In this document: piece after piece, positions 15,995-23,368 of the stretch | Layout of the letters: each line of letters begins with the position of its first letter | How positions within the stretch are numbered: the first letter of the stretch is position 1 | Source: an uncultured Lachnospiraceae bacterium | Lineage (GTDB): Bacteria > Bacillota > Clostridia > Lachnospirales > Lachnospiraceae | Reading direction: 5' to 3' | Length of the DNA: 64,000 nucleotides | Assembly: GCA_910585295.1 (NCBI GenBank) | Contig: CAJUDE010000030.1 | Span: 62,001 to 126,000 of the forward strand | The notes under the pieces: generated by a model | The model's database searches: none | What the model was told of the DNA's origin: nothing | Seen by the model: the letters and a program-made list of their open reading frames with translations, nothing else | Position numbers and translations under genes: made by a program

Positions 15995-16414
15995 TCACTC
16001 TCCTCCCCCAAGATAAAACTCTCCCACCACAGTCTTTCCATCACTTTTATATAAAGGGATTTTCCTCCCTTTTTTCGCTCGTCCATTCTGCAGTAAAGCT
16101 TCTTCCAAAGTCTGCACGTTATCATCTAAATCACTTTTTTTCACATAACCGCCAGAACTAGTCAACTGTAAGTCAGGTTCTAGAAAAGAGTCTTTTCTAA
16201 TGGCGCCATACGTCTCACCATTTTCATTCACCGGATACCCATCCCGTAACTTCAATTCTTTTACCATACCATGGCCGTTTTGTGATATGGTATGGTAACC
16301 TATGGATTTTATTCTTTTATTTTGCGCTATCGTGGTATGGTTAAAAATTAATATCCCACTTATTGATACGCCTATAAAACCCATCATACCTATCACCCTC
16401 TTTGCATGTTTCAT
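15995..16414 (-). CDS. Small secreted protein sharing the C-terminal domain of its neighbour
   Basis: 139 residues with an N-terminal hydrophobic segment (about 7-28), then a short linker and the domain YPVNENGETYG, PDLQLTSSGGYVKKSDL, LEEALLQNG and KIPLYKSDGKTVVGEF, which aligns over about 80 residues with the C-terminus of the next protein. The RBS AAAGGAGGGG precedes ATG 16414. It lies 70 bp upstream of that gene on the same strand, and the pair forms an AT-rich two-gene unit. Function unknown; the shared domain and secretion suggest a common extracellular role or partner binding. Confidence 0.75.
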   Translation of the reverse strand: MKHAKRVIGMMGFIGVSISGILIFNHTTIAQNKRIKSIGYHTISQNGHGMVKELKLRDGYPVNENGETYGAIRKDSFLEPDLQLTSSGGYVKKSDLDDNVQTLEEALLQNGRAKKGRKIPLYKSDGKTVVGEFYLGGGE

Positions 16415-16642
16415 ACAACCCCTCCTTTCCCAATCTCAACCCATTATTATAAAAACCATCATTTTTGGCTTGTTGCCTTCAGAATCCAAATCTATCATTT
16501 TCCTTCATGCAAATACGATTATTCCAATCATTTTTTGACAGAAAAATCTATCATTTTTACCTGTTTTTTTGTTAATAATATCATAAAATATATGTTTTTG
16601 CAAATGTTTCTCAATATTTTTTCTAATATAAGGGAAAAGCAG
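16415..16642. other. AT-rich intergenic region upstream of the secreted pair
   Basis: No gene is seen. It contains two copies of ATCTATCATTTT (around 16491 and 16546) plus related CATCATTTTT words, which could be a binding site for a regulator of the secreted pair. It also forms the 3' flank of the ABC permease gene. Confidence 0.4.
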
Positions 16643-17443
16643 CTATAAAGGCAAATCCCTTCTGCAAAACTGCCATGCCCCCAGCCCAAATAGCGCTGCC
16701 GCAATCCCAAGCAACGCCAGGTTCTGCACTGGGAATAGGATATTTTCTTTCAGGATCCCTTCCACTGGAAGCAGCGAATAAATCGTGGCATACCGCAGGC
16801 CTTCCAGTTTCTCTCCCATATTAGAAGCCATCTGAATGAAAAAAAACAGCACCGGAAGCCCCGCCCCAACCAAATAATAAAACCTGCCGCCGCTGGCAAA
16901 ACATGCCGCAAGGAAGGCAATCCCAGCCACAGACGCCTGTAATAGGAAAGTGCTGAAATTCAATGCCAGGTATTTCCCCACATCCAACTCCCCTGGAAAC
17001 AAAGCCTCGCAGCTTACAACCCCGACCGCCGTCACCAATAGAATAAGCAGCGCCACCCCAAGGATCAGGGAAACCATCTGGGTACAGATAACTTTTTTCC
17101 TAGAATTTGGCGTAGCTAGAAGGTTTGCAAGAGTACCCGACTCAATTTGCCCCAGAAGGAGCTTCTGCACCATCACTAAGGTAAATATTAATGGGAACAA
17201 GAGCATAATAAACCCATACAAATAAATCTGCATCCACTCCAACAAATCTGAGGCCGCCCCTGTCATCCCCACTGCCGCCATCAGTTCCGGCAGCGCCTCC
17301 TGGTAACCGCTTAACATATCGGACAGCTCAGGGTTATACATATAGACAATCACTATTGTATACATGCATAACAGGGCAAAAACTGCCAAAAACGGCATGA
17401 TGCATACCTGGATGTCCCGCTTGAATAATGGCATTGAAATCAT
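16643..17443 (-). CDS. ABC transporter permease (ABC-2 type)
   Basis: 266 residues starting MISMPLFKRD at 17443; the ATG overlaps the TGA of the ATPase gene (ATGA), implying translational coupling. It has about six membrane segments and the general layout of ABC-2 permeases (N-terminal TM, large loop, TM cluster, C-terminal TM). The longer open reading frame to 17638 is merely overlap with the ATPase. With the preceding ATPase it would form an export system for an unknown substrate, such as a drug, peptide or lipid. Confidence 0.85.
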   Translation of the reverse strand: MISMPLFKRDIQVCIMPFLAVFALLCMYTIVIVYMYNPELSDMLSGYQEALPELMAAVGMTGAASDLLEWMQIYLYGFIMLLFPLIFTLVMVQKLLLGQIESGTLANLLATPNSRKKVICTQMVSLILGVALLILLVTAVGVVSCEALFPGELDVGKYLALNFSTFLLQASVAGIAFLAACFASGGRFYYLVGAGLPVLFFFIQMASNMGEKLEGLRYATIYSLLPVEGILKENILFPVQNLALLGIAAALFGLGAWQFCRRDLPL

Positions 17444-18381
17444 TTCCCCCACCGTCCTTTCTCCTGCCTGCCATCCTCGTAATACTGTAGAAATAATTCT
17501 TCCAGGCTTTGAGGCCTGACTTCCAAATCCTGTATCCCATAAGCCGCAAATTTTTGAAGCACATCCGGCAAATTCCCCGTTACCGTAAGTTCTGCCTGGT
17601 TGGGAAGGACGCCCTCCGCCATTCCTTTCTGCCTCCATGCCTGGACGCCTGGTTCCCGCAGCAGGCCCTCCACAGCTTCCCTCCCTTGTAATGTCACACG
17701 ATAAATTTTTTTACGCTTTCTGGCAAGGCCTTTCATATCTTCAACCGCCACAATCCGCCCGGAACGTATAATGGCTGTCCGGTCGCATGTTTTCTCCACT
17801 TCCTCAAAGATATGGGAGGACATCAGGATAGTTGTCCCTTTTTGTTTCTGCTCCAAAATCAGTTCCACAAAAGTATTCTGCATCAAGGGGTCCAAACCGC
17901 TGGTAGGCTCGTCCAAGACCACAACCTCAGGATGGTGCATAAAGGCGTTTACAATTCCTACCTTCTGTTTCATGCCCTTGGACATTTTGCCCATTTTCCC
18001 TTTGGGGTCCAATTCAAACCGCTCCATTAACTCTTCCATATAGCTATGGTCCTCCATCCCTTTTAAGTCCGCCATAAATTTTAAGAAGCCCCGCCCTGTC
18101 ATATCTTCTGGGAAAGCCAATTCCCCCGCAAGGTAGCCAGCCTTTTTCTGGATTTCCTGCGCCTTTTGGAAGCAGTCTTTGCCCATTATTCGGCAAATGC
18201 CCTGATCTGGGCGGATAAATCCCATAAGCTGGCGTATCGTTGTAGTTTTCCCTGCCCCATTTGGCCCTAAATACCCAAACACTTCCCCTTTGGGGACAGA
18301 AAAAGAAAGGTCAAAGACGCCTTTTCCATTCCCATAATCTTTCGTAGCATGTTGTATCTCTATCACAGGCTTTGTATCCAT
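17440..18381 (-). CDS. ABC transporter ATP-binding protein
   Basis: 313 residues with a single ABC domain: Walker A GPNGAGKTTT, signature MSKGMKQKVG, Walker B VVVLDEPTSGLD and switch His in LMSSHIFEE. A C-terminal extension of about 90 residues is typical of CcmA/NatA-type ATPases. It is partner to the overlapping permease gene. It lies downstream of LytTR and DUF3021 genes, with repeat copy B in the gap, so it may be regulated by the LytTR protein. Confidence 0.93.
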   Translation of the reverse strand: MDTKPVIEIQHATKDYGNGKGVFDLSFSVPKGEVFGYLGPNGAGKTTTIRQLMGFIRPDQGICRIMGKDCFQKAQEIQKKAGYLAGELAFPEDMTGRGFLKFMADLKGMEDHSYMEELMERFELDPKGKMGKMSKGMKQKVGIVNAFMHHPEVVVLDEPTSGLDPLMQNTFVELILEQKQKGTTILMSSHIFEEVEKTCDRTAIIRSGRIVAVEDMKGLARKRKKIYRVTLQGREAVEGLLREPGVQAWRQKGMAEGVLPNQAELTVTGNLPDVLQKFAAYGIQDLEVRPQSLEELFLQYYEDGRQEKGRWGK

Positions 18382-18431
18382 AGCATTCCCTTCTTTCTTG
18401 TTTTTTTAGGCAGCAGCCTATATTTTGGGTT

Positions 18432-18530
18432 TTATTCCCGCGGGCAGCAAGCGAAACTCCCGCGCTGGCGCAGATATTTGGCGGCTGTTGCAAGGGGCAA
18501 ACGCCCCGCCGCCCTGCTGCAGGGTATTTA
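18432..18530 (+). repeat. GC-rich dispersed repeat, copy B (diverged)
   Basis: Begins TTATTCCCGCGGGCAGCAAG and retains CAGATATTTGGCGG and a terminal GGGTATTT, but is shortened and diverged from A, D and E. The TAA stop codon of the DUF3021 gene is formed at its end. Confidence 0.75.
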
Positions 18531-18968
18531 GCTCCTGCGCTGGCTTAACAATTGGTTTATTTCATCTGTTTCCTCCCGATAAAATTTCTTCAAAAACACC
18601 CACAAAAGGATAAAATAGCAGAACATTATCCCATAAAACCACAGCGCCATCCGCCATGCCTGATTGGGGAACCATTTCCCAAAATTCCCCGCCGCCACAA
18701 CCAGGCATCCGGGAAGCAGGCACCACAAAATTTCACGTATTTTGTATGACAGGTCCGAATAATGTTTCTCCTGGAAAAACAGCCCTTTCTGCAGCCAGGA
18801 AATCACATACCCCAACGCCATTTGCCCTACAAGGATTGGGAAGGGGACCGAACCACCGTACATCAGCCATTCTAACAGCCCATAGAAGAATATCATGGCC
18901 GTGATATGGGCGCAGGCAAAAATTTCCACTTCCACTTCTATCTTAATATATTTGCGAACCTTCCCCAT
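18528..18968 (-). CDS. DUF3021-family membrane protein
   Basis: 146 residues with four predicted membrane segments, in the layout of DUF3021 proteins, which commonly sit directly downstream of LytTR regulators and modulate them. The start overlaps the LytTR gene by 26 nt, as is usual for this pair. The C-terminus LLSQRRS ends at a stop codon lying in repeat copy B, so the tail may have been altered by the repeat. The function is inferred from the conserved pairing. Confidence 0.85.
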   Translation of the reverse strand: MGKVRKYIKIEVEVEIFACAHITAMIFFYGLLEWLMYGGSVPFPILVGQMALGYVISWLQKGLFFQEKHYSDLSYKIREILWCLLPGCLVVAAGNFGKWFPNQAWRMALWFYGIMFCYFILLWVFLKKFYREETDEINQLLSQRRS

Positions 18969-19407
18969 GGATCCCTCCTTTCAGCAATTCCCGAAATTCC
19001 TTTACATACCTTCTAGAAATAATAATATGCTCCTGATTATCTAACTTTGCATCAATCCGGTTGCCCAATTGGCTCTGCACAGAGGCTATATGGTCAATGT
19101 TCACCACAAAAGATTTATTGCACCGGAAAAATCCATGCCTTTTCAGCCGCTCCTCCACTTCTTTTAAGGTAACCGCTACTTGATATTCCTGCTCCTTTGT
19201 GTAAGCAAAAATTTTATCGTCTACCCTCTCAAAATAATAAATCTGCCCTGGAAGGAGCTGGCGCCCGCCTTGTTCATTCTTCCCATACAGCACCAAAGAA
19301 CCCTCCTGTAAGAACCTAAGGAGCCTGCACAATTCTGGCGTGGATTCACAGTAGCGTATCAGCACTTCCTCTTTTCCAGGCTCCACCTGTTCCATGCTTA
19401 CTTTCAT
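18943..19407 (-). CDS. LytTR-family DNA-binding transcriptional regulator
   Basis: 154 residues. The C-terminal LytTR domain (about 50-145) shows IYYFERVDDKIFAYTKE, LKEVEERLKRHGFFRCNKSFVVNIDHI and IIISRRYVKEFRELL, the classic features of this family; there is no receiver domain. AGGAGGAAGAT precedes ATG 19407, and a good promoter is upstream. It is the first gene of the operon LytTR - DUF3021 - ABC ATPase - ABC permease, so it likely controls its own operon. Confidence 0.93.
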   Translation of the reverse strand: MKVSMEQVEPGKEEVLIRYCESTPELCRLLRFLQEGSLVLYGKNEQGGRQLLPGQIYYFERVDDKIFAYTKEQEYQVAVTLKEVEERLKRHGFFRCNKSFVVNIDHIASVQSQLGNRIDAKLDNQEHIIISRRYVKEFRELLKGGIHGEGSQIY

Positions 19408-19427
19408 ATCTTCCTCCTGTTTGCCCT

Positions 19428-19456
19428 ACTATACCTTCTTTTTTCCCATGATGCAA
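19428..19456 (-). promoter_or_regulatory. Promoter of the LytTR operon
   Basis: TTGCAT (19456-19451), 17-bp spacer, TATAGT (19433-19428) on the minus strand, 21 bp upstream of the LytTR start codon. Confidence 0.7.
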
Positions 19457-19499
19457 CAAAATTTCTGGAAGATGCACTTTTTTCCTTCCAACATGCATT

Positions 19500-19533
19500 A
19501 AAACAAGCCACCCAAAACCGGGTGGCTTGTTTT
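19500..19533 (-). terminator. Terminator of the MacAB-like operon
   Basis: A perfect 14-bp stem, AAAACAAGCCACCC / GGGTGGCTTGTTTT with a 6-nt loop, T-tailed in both directions. It follows the MacB-like permease, with repeat copy C in between. Confidence 0.85.
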
Positions 19534-19547
19534 GCCTTTTCAAAAGC

Positions 19548-19738
19548 CAAATACCCCGCAGCAAGCTGCGGGGCATGGCCTAGCTTATTCTTTTGGCTCC
19601 AAGGGGCGGGGTATTTGGTCTGCACTCCGTTTCGGTCGGCGCTGAACGTGTGCCGCTGGCACACAGCGCCCCTCGCGGCATTCGCCAAATATCCGCGCAA
19701 GCGCGGCTGCTTGGCTCATTGCCCGCGGGAATCATTTA
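19548..19738 (-). repeat. GC-rich dispersed repeat, copy C (longest, inverted)
   Basis: Reverse-complement orientation relative to A, D and E: the GGGAAT...TTTATT end is at high coordinates. It carries an extra ~50-bp segment with its own palindrome (GCGCTGTGTGCCAGCGGCAC...CAGCGC type) in the middle. It starts exactly at the TAA stop of the MacB-like permease gene. Confidence 0.85.
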
Positions 19739-20989
19739 TTCATGCCTAAGTGCGTCGATTGGGTTCAAATTGGCTGCTTTATAAGAAGGCAGCAACCCAA
19801 ATATAATGCCAATTGCCATGGAAAATACCACTGCCATAATAGAGGCTGGGACGCTGATTGCAACTGGGGTGCTTGTCACCCTGGAAATAACTTCTGCCAG
19901 GATAATCCCCACAATCACGCCAATTAATCCTCCCAGGCTGGTAAGCACTGCCGCTTCCGTCAAAAACTGCCCTAAGATTTTGTTCTTCCTTGCCCCGATG
20001 GCCTTTTTTAATCCAATTTCCTGGGTACGCTCCGTCACAGACACCAGCATAATGTTCATAACTCCAATGCCGCCTACCAGCAAGGAAATTCCTGCAATCC
20101 AAATTAACATGTTGTTGGTGGATTTGCTGAAATTCTGGATATCCTCCGCCTGTTTCAACAAATCGTCCGCCTTATATTTTAATGTTTCATCGGAAACGCT
20201 GAACCCGGAATTTAACAGATTTGCAGCTTCTTTCCCTGCTGTCGTCATATTGTCCACGCTGTCCACCCGCACTATCAGGCACTGCGGTTCATCATAGCCA
20301 TACAAAATCGGCCATGTAGTATCTGGGACATAGACTGCCCCGCTGCTGGACTCAGCATAAGTATAATAGTCTTCCATAGAATTGATTACCGGCTCAAATT
20401 TACTTGATTTTGTAATCACCCCAACAACAGTAAACGCCTCCTGCTGTATTTCTAAGGTTTTCCCAATAGGGTCTATTCCCTGGAACAGCGTCTCAGCAGA
20501 ATTTTCATCCAAAACCGCCACTTTACGGAACTTTTTATAATCTGATTCTGTGAAGCCCCGCCCCTGCTTGATAATATAATGGCAGGTGTCCAGATAGTTT
20601 TGGTCTATGCCGCAGACATTCCCGCCAGACATTGGCGTATTTTGATAATATACTGCATTATAGGTAGCCCTAGAGACATACAAGGCAGCATTCTCCACAT
20701 GTGGGATATCCAGCACCTGCTTCCTAACTTCCTCTGAAATCACTGGCACCCCGTCCGGCACCCCATAATAATCAATCTCATAGGTATTGTCACCCTGATA
20801 TAGCCGGACGTTTACTGTGCTGTCCCCAGAACCAATCAAATTTTCTTTAATCTGTTCATTCGTCCCCTTAATGGTGGAAACAATGGCTATAATTGCTGAA
20901 ATACCAATAATGATTCCCAGCATGGTAAGAAAGGAACGCATCTTGTGCGACCAAAGTCCCTGAAAGGACAATCTGATATTTTCTAACAT
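19736..20989 (-). CDS. MacB-like ABC transporter permease (FtsX domain)
   Basis: 417 residues: TM1 at about 17-40 (MRSFLTMLGIIIGISAIIAIVS), a MacB periplasmic core domain (about 45-270) and three C-terminal TMs with the FtsX motif GIGVMNIMLVSVTERTQEIGLKKAIGA. It belongs to a four-gene unit with an ATPase and two adaptors. Type VII ABC (MacB) permeases work as mechanotransmitters exporting drugs, peptides or signals. The stop codon coincides with repeat copy C. Confidence 0.93.
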   Translation of the reverse strand: MLENIRLSFQGLWSHKMRSFLTMLGIIIGISAIIAIVSTIKGTNEQIKENLIGSGDSTVNVRLYQGDNTYEIDYYGVPDGVPVISEEVRKQVLDIPHVENAALYVSRATYNAVYYQNTPMSGGNVCGIDQNYLDTCHYIIKQGRGFTESDYKKFRKVAVLDENSAETLFQGIDPIGKTLEIQQEAFTVVGVITKSSKFEPVINSMEDYYTYAESSSGAVYVPDTTWPILYGYDEPQCLIVRVDSVDNMTTAGKEAANLLNSGFSVSDETLKYKADDLLKQAEDIQNFSKSTNNMLIWIAGISLLVGGIGVMNIMLVSVTERTQEIGLKKAIGARKNKILGQFLTEAAVLTSLGGLIGVIVGIILAEVISRVTSTPVAISVPASIMAVVFSMAIGIIFGLLPSYKAANLNPIDALRHE

Positions 20990-21022
20990 CTGTTTCTCTC
21001 CTCCGTTTTCAGTCTATCCTGA

Positions 21023-22663
21023 CTATTCAGAATCTCCTTCTACCCTTACGCCTTCCTTTCCTGTCTTGCCATAGGGGAATGCAATCTTATCCTCCATGGT
21101 CAGCCCTGACACTATTTCTAAAGACTGGCCACCCCAGATAGACTTCCCAGTTTGTATATATTGTTTTACCAGGCGGTTGTCTTCCCCTGCCTTTAGCACA
21201 TACCGTTTGCCATCTTCTTCCCTGATATATGCTTTGCTAAGGAAAATCCCGCCCTCTTCTTGGTTTTTTGTCATGGTAAGCTCCACATCTTCCCCATTAC
21301 TTAGCCCTTCTGTATTCTCAATATAAGCCGTATACGGGTAATAGGACACATTTGGGTTGCCTTCTCCGCCCCATGTATTGGCATTTTTCTGTGGGTAACT
21401 GGAAATTTCTGTAATCTTAGCTTCAAAGTTCGTTCCGCTCTCCCAGGAACTTCCATATACGACCTGCCCTACCCCGATTTCCCCAAGCTGCAGCTCACTT
21501 AAAGAACCGCTGACATATAGCCCTTCTGATCCGCTTACCGTCAGGAATGGCTCCCCCATGGAAGGGTTCTCCTTATCACCAACACCTTTGACTACCCCAT
21601 CGAACGACGCTTTCACTACGCCGTCCCCGGAAATTTTCTTCATTTGCTCCAACTCAAGCTCACTTTTACGTTTACTTAAATCCAAATCCCGGATTTCCGT
21701 CTCTTTGTCCCGTATCATAGAAGCAAGCTCCGCGGCAGTATACCCATCTGGCATCTCTGGCTCTTCTGGTTCGTCAAACCAATCTGAATCATCTGTCCAA
21801 TCCGGTTCTTCCGGCTCTTCCGGCTCTTCTGGTTCCTCCAGCTCCTCTGGCTCCGGCTCTATTAACTGTGACTTCGTCCTGACTGACCATTTAGAATCAT
21901 CCGCCAACTTTGGGAAGCCGCTCCTTCCGCTGATTTCCCATGTCCTGACGATTTTCCCAGACATTTTGTTCCCCTTATGTATTTCCAGGCTTACATAAAC
22001 AGGGTTATTCTGGTCGTCTGACAAGCTGTTGATAAACTCGCCTAACACATAACAATCTGGCATACATAAATATCGGTATGGCTCTTCTTCTGTCCCTTCC
22101 CCTTCGTCTGGCCTTGCGCCTAATGTAATAAAATTATAAGCCCCGTCCGTTTTCTCAGGAATCGGCATTGGCGTTGGCACAGGCGTTGGCAGCGGCGTTG
22201 GCTCTGGCGTTGGTTCCGGCGTGGGCGCCGGGACATACGGCCGCTGGGGGATTGGGGTCACAGGCCTGGTTTTTTTCAATTTCTCCAACTGCTTCTTCGC
22301 CGCCTCCAGCCTGTTTGTTACGGTAGCCACATCCAGCTCTTTCATTTCTAATTCTAAGTTTGTCAATGTCATATCATAGGAAATCAAAGGGTCGCCTGCA
22401 GAAACAGCCTGCCCCTCTTCCACAAACACCTCTGAAATCGTCTTATCTTCCAAGGCGTACACTTCCTGGGACATATCATTTGTCACTATGGCATAACTTG
22501 TCATCTCATCCCCATAATAGTAATCCGTCAGGTCTGACACAAGCTGCACTTCTGCTTTGCGGCTGTTGTCCTGGTAATTCTGATATGCCTTTATCCCGCC
22601 AAAAACTGCACCGCCTGCAACGCCAAGGGATATCAATGTAATGGCAATTACTTTCTTATTCAT
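21023..22663 (-). CDS. HlyD/MacA-like efflux adaptor with proline-rich inserts
   Basis: 546 residues: an N-terminal membrane anchor (about 4-24), a biotinyl-lipoyl-like segment (VEEGQAVSAGDPLISYD), coiled-coil arms, and a C-terminal barrel (GVVKGVGDKENPSMGEPFLTVSG). A Pro/Thr/Glu run (TPEPTPEPTPLPTPVPTP) plus a ~100-residue insert and an EEPEEPEEPEEP tract separate the coiled-coil halves, which is unusual for MacA proteins. It overlaps the ATPase gene by 8 nt and precedes the permease by 33 bp. It presumably links permease and cell envelope. Confidence 0.88.
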   Translation of the reverse strand: MNKKVIAITLISLGVAGGAVFGGIKAYQNYQDNSRKAEVQLVSDLTDYYYGDEMTSYAIVTNDMSQEVYALEDKTISEVFVEEGQAVSAGDPLISYDMTLTNLELEMKELDVATVTNRLEAAKKQLEKLKKTRPVTPIPQRPYVPAPTPEPTPEPTPLPTPVPTPMPIPEKTDGAYNFITLGARPDEGEGTEEEPYRYLCMPDCYVLGEFINSLSDDQNNPVYVSLEIHKGNKMSGKIVRTWEISGRSGFPKLADDSKWSVRTKSQLIEPEPEELEEPEEPEEPEEPDWTDDSDWFDEPEEPEMPDGYTAAELASMIRDKETEIRDLDLSKRKSELELEQMKKISGDGVVKASFDGVVKGVGDKENPSMGEPFLTVSGSEGLYVSGSLSELQLGEIGVGQVVYGSSWESGTNFEAKITEISSYPQKNANTWGGEGNPNVSYYPYTAYIENTEGLSNGEDVELTMTKNQEEGGIFLSKAYIREEDGKRYVLKAGEDNRLVKQYIQTGKSIWGGQSLEIVSGLTMEDKIAFPYGKTGKEGVRVEGDSE

Positions 22664-23348
22664 TCTTCCCCTCCTTGCCGCTTTCTTCTGTAATCATGCC
22701 GTCAATAATATGTACAATCCGTTTTGCCTGGGAAGCTATATTCCTGTCATGGGTGATCATTACAATCGTCACCCCTTCCTCATTTAATTTCTTGAATAAT
22801 TCCATAATCTGCTCCCCTGATTTAGAATCCAGGGCGCCAGTAGGCTCATCCGCCAATAATATTTTGGGATTGTTCACCATAGCCCTTGCAATTGCCACAC
22901 GCTGTTTCTGCCCGCCGGACAACTGGGTAGGCTTAAAAGTAACGCGGTCCCCCAGCCCTACGCGCTCCAATGCCTGGACTGCCCGCTCTTTCCGCTCTTT
23001 TTTCTTAACCCCGGCATAGCTTAAGGGCAGCGCCACATTCTCAAGGGCTGACTGCCTAGAAAGGAGCTGGAAGCTTTGAAAGACAAATCCTATGCAGCGC
23101 AGCCTCAGGTCAGACATTTCCTTATCCTTACATTTCAGCACATCTTCCCCTGCAAGCTGGTAAGCCCCGGAAGTTGGGCGGTCCAAACATCCAATAATAT
23201 TCATTAGCGTTGTCTTCCCTGAACCAGAAGGCCCCATAATCGCCACATATTCCCCTTCTTCCACTTGAAGGGACACATCTTTTAATACAGGCACTACCAG
23301 CTTATCCTGCTGGTAATCTTTGTATATATTCTGCAAATCCAATATCAT
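22656..23348 (-). CDS. MacB-type ABC transporter ATPase (LolD/MacB family)
   Basis: 230 residues with a single ABC ATPase: Walker A GPSGSGKTT, Q-loop FVFQSFQLL, signature LSGGQKQRVAIARA, Walker B ILLADEPTGALD and MITHD switch. Typical of the MacB/LolD/FtsE group that drives FtsX-type permeases. It overlaps the next gene by 8 nt and lies 20 bp after the first adaptor. Confidence 0.95.
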   Translation of the reverse strand: MILDLQNIYKDYQQDKLVVPVLKDVSLQVEEGEYVAIMGPSGSGKTTLMNIIGCLDRPTSGAYQLAGEDVLKCKDKEMSDLRLRCIGFVFQSFQLLSRQSALENVALPLSYAGVKKKERKERAVQALERVGLGDRVTFKPTQLSGGQKQRVAIARAMVNNPKILLADEPTGALDSKSGEQIMELFKKLNEEGVTIVMITHDRNIASQAKRIVHIIDGMITEESGKEGKNE

Positions 23349-23368
23349 TCCTGCTATCCCTCCGGTTC

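Noticed and set aside
19404..19784. Several open frames through repeat copy C
   Set aside because: They translate the dispersed repeat itself; similar frames appear at other copies and lack RBSs.
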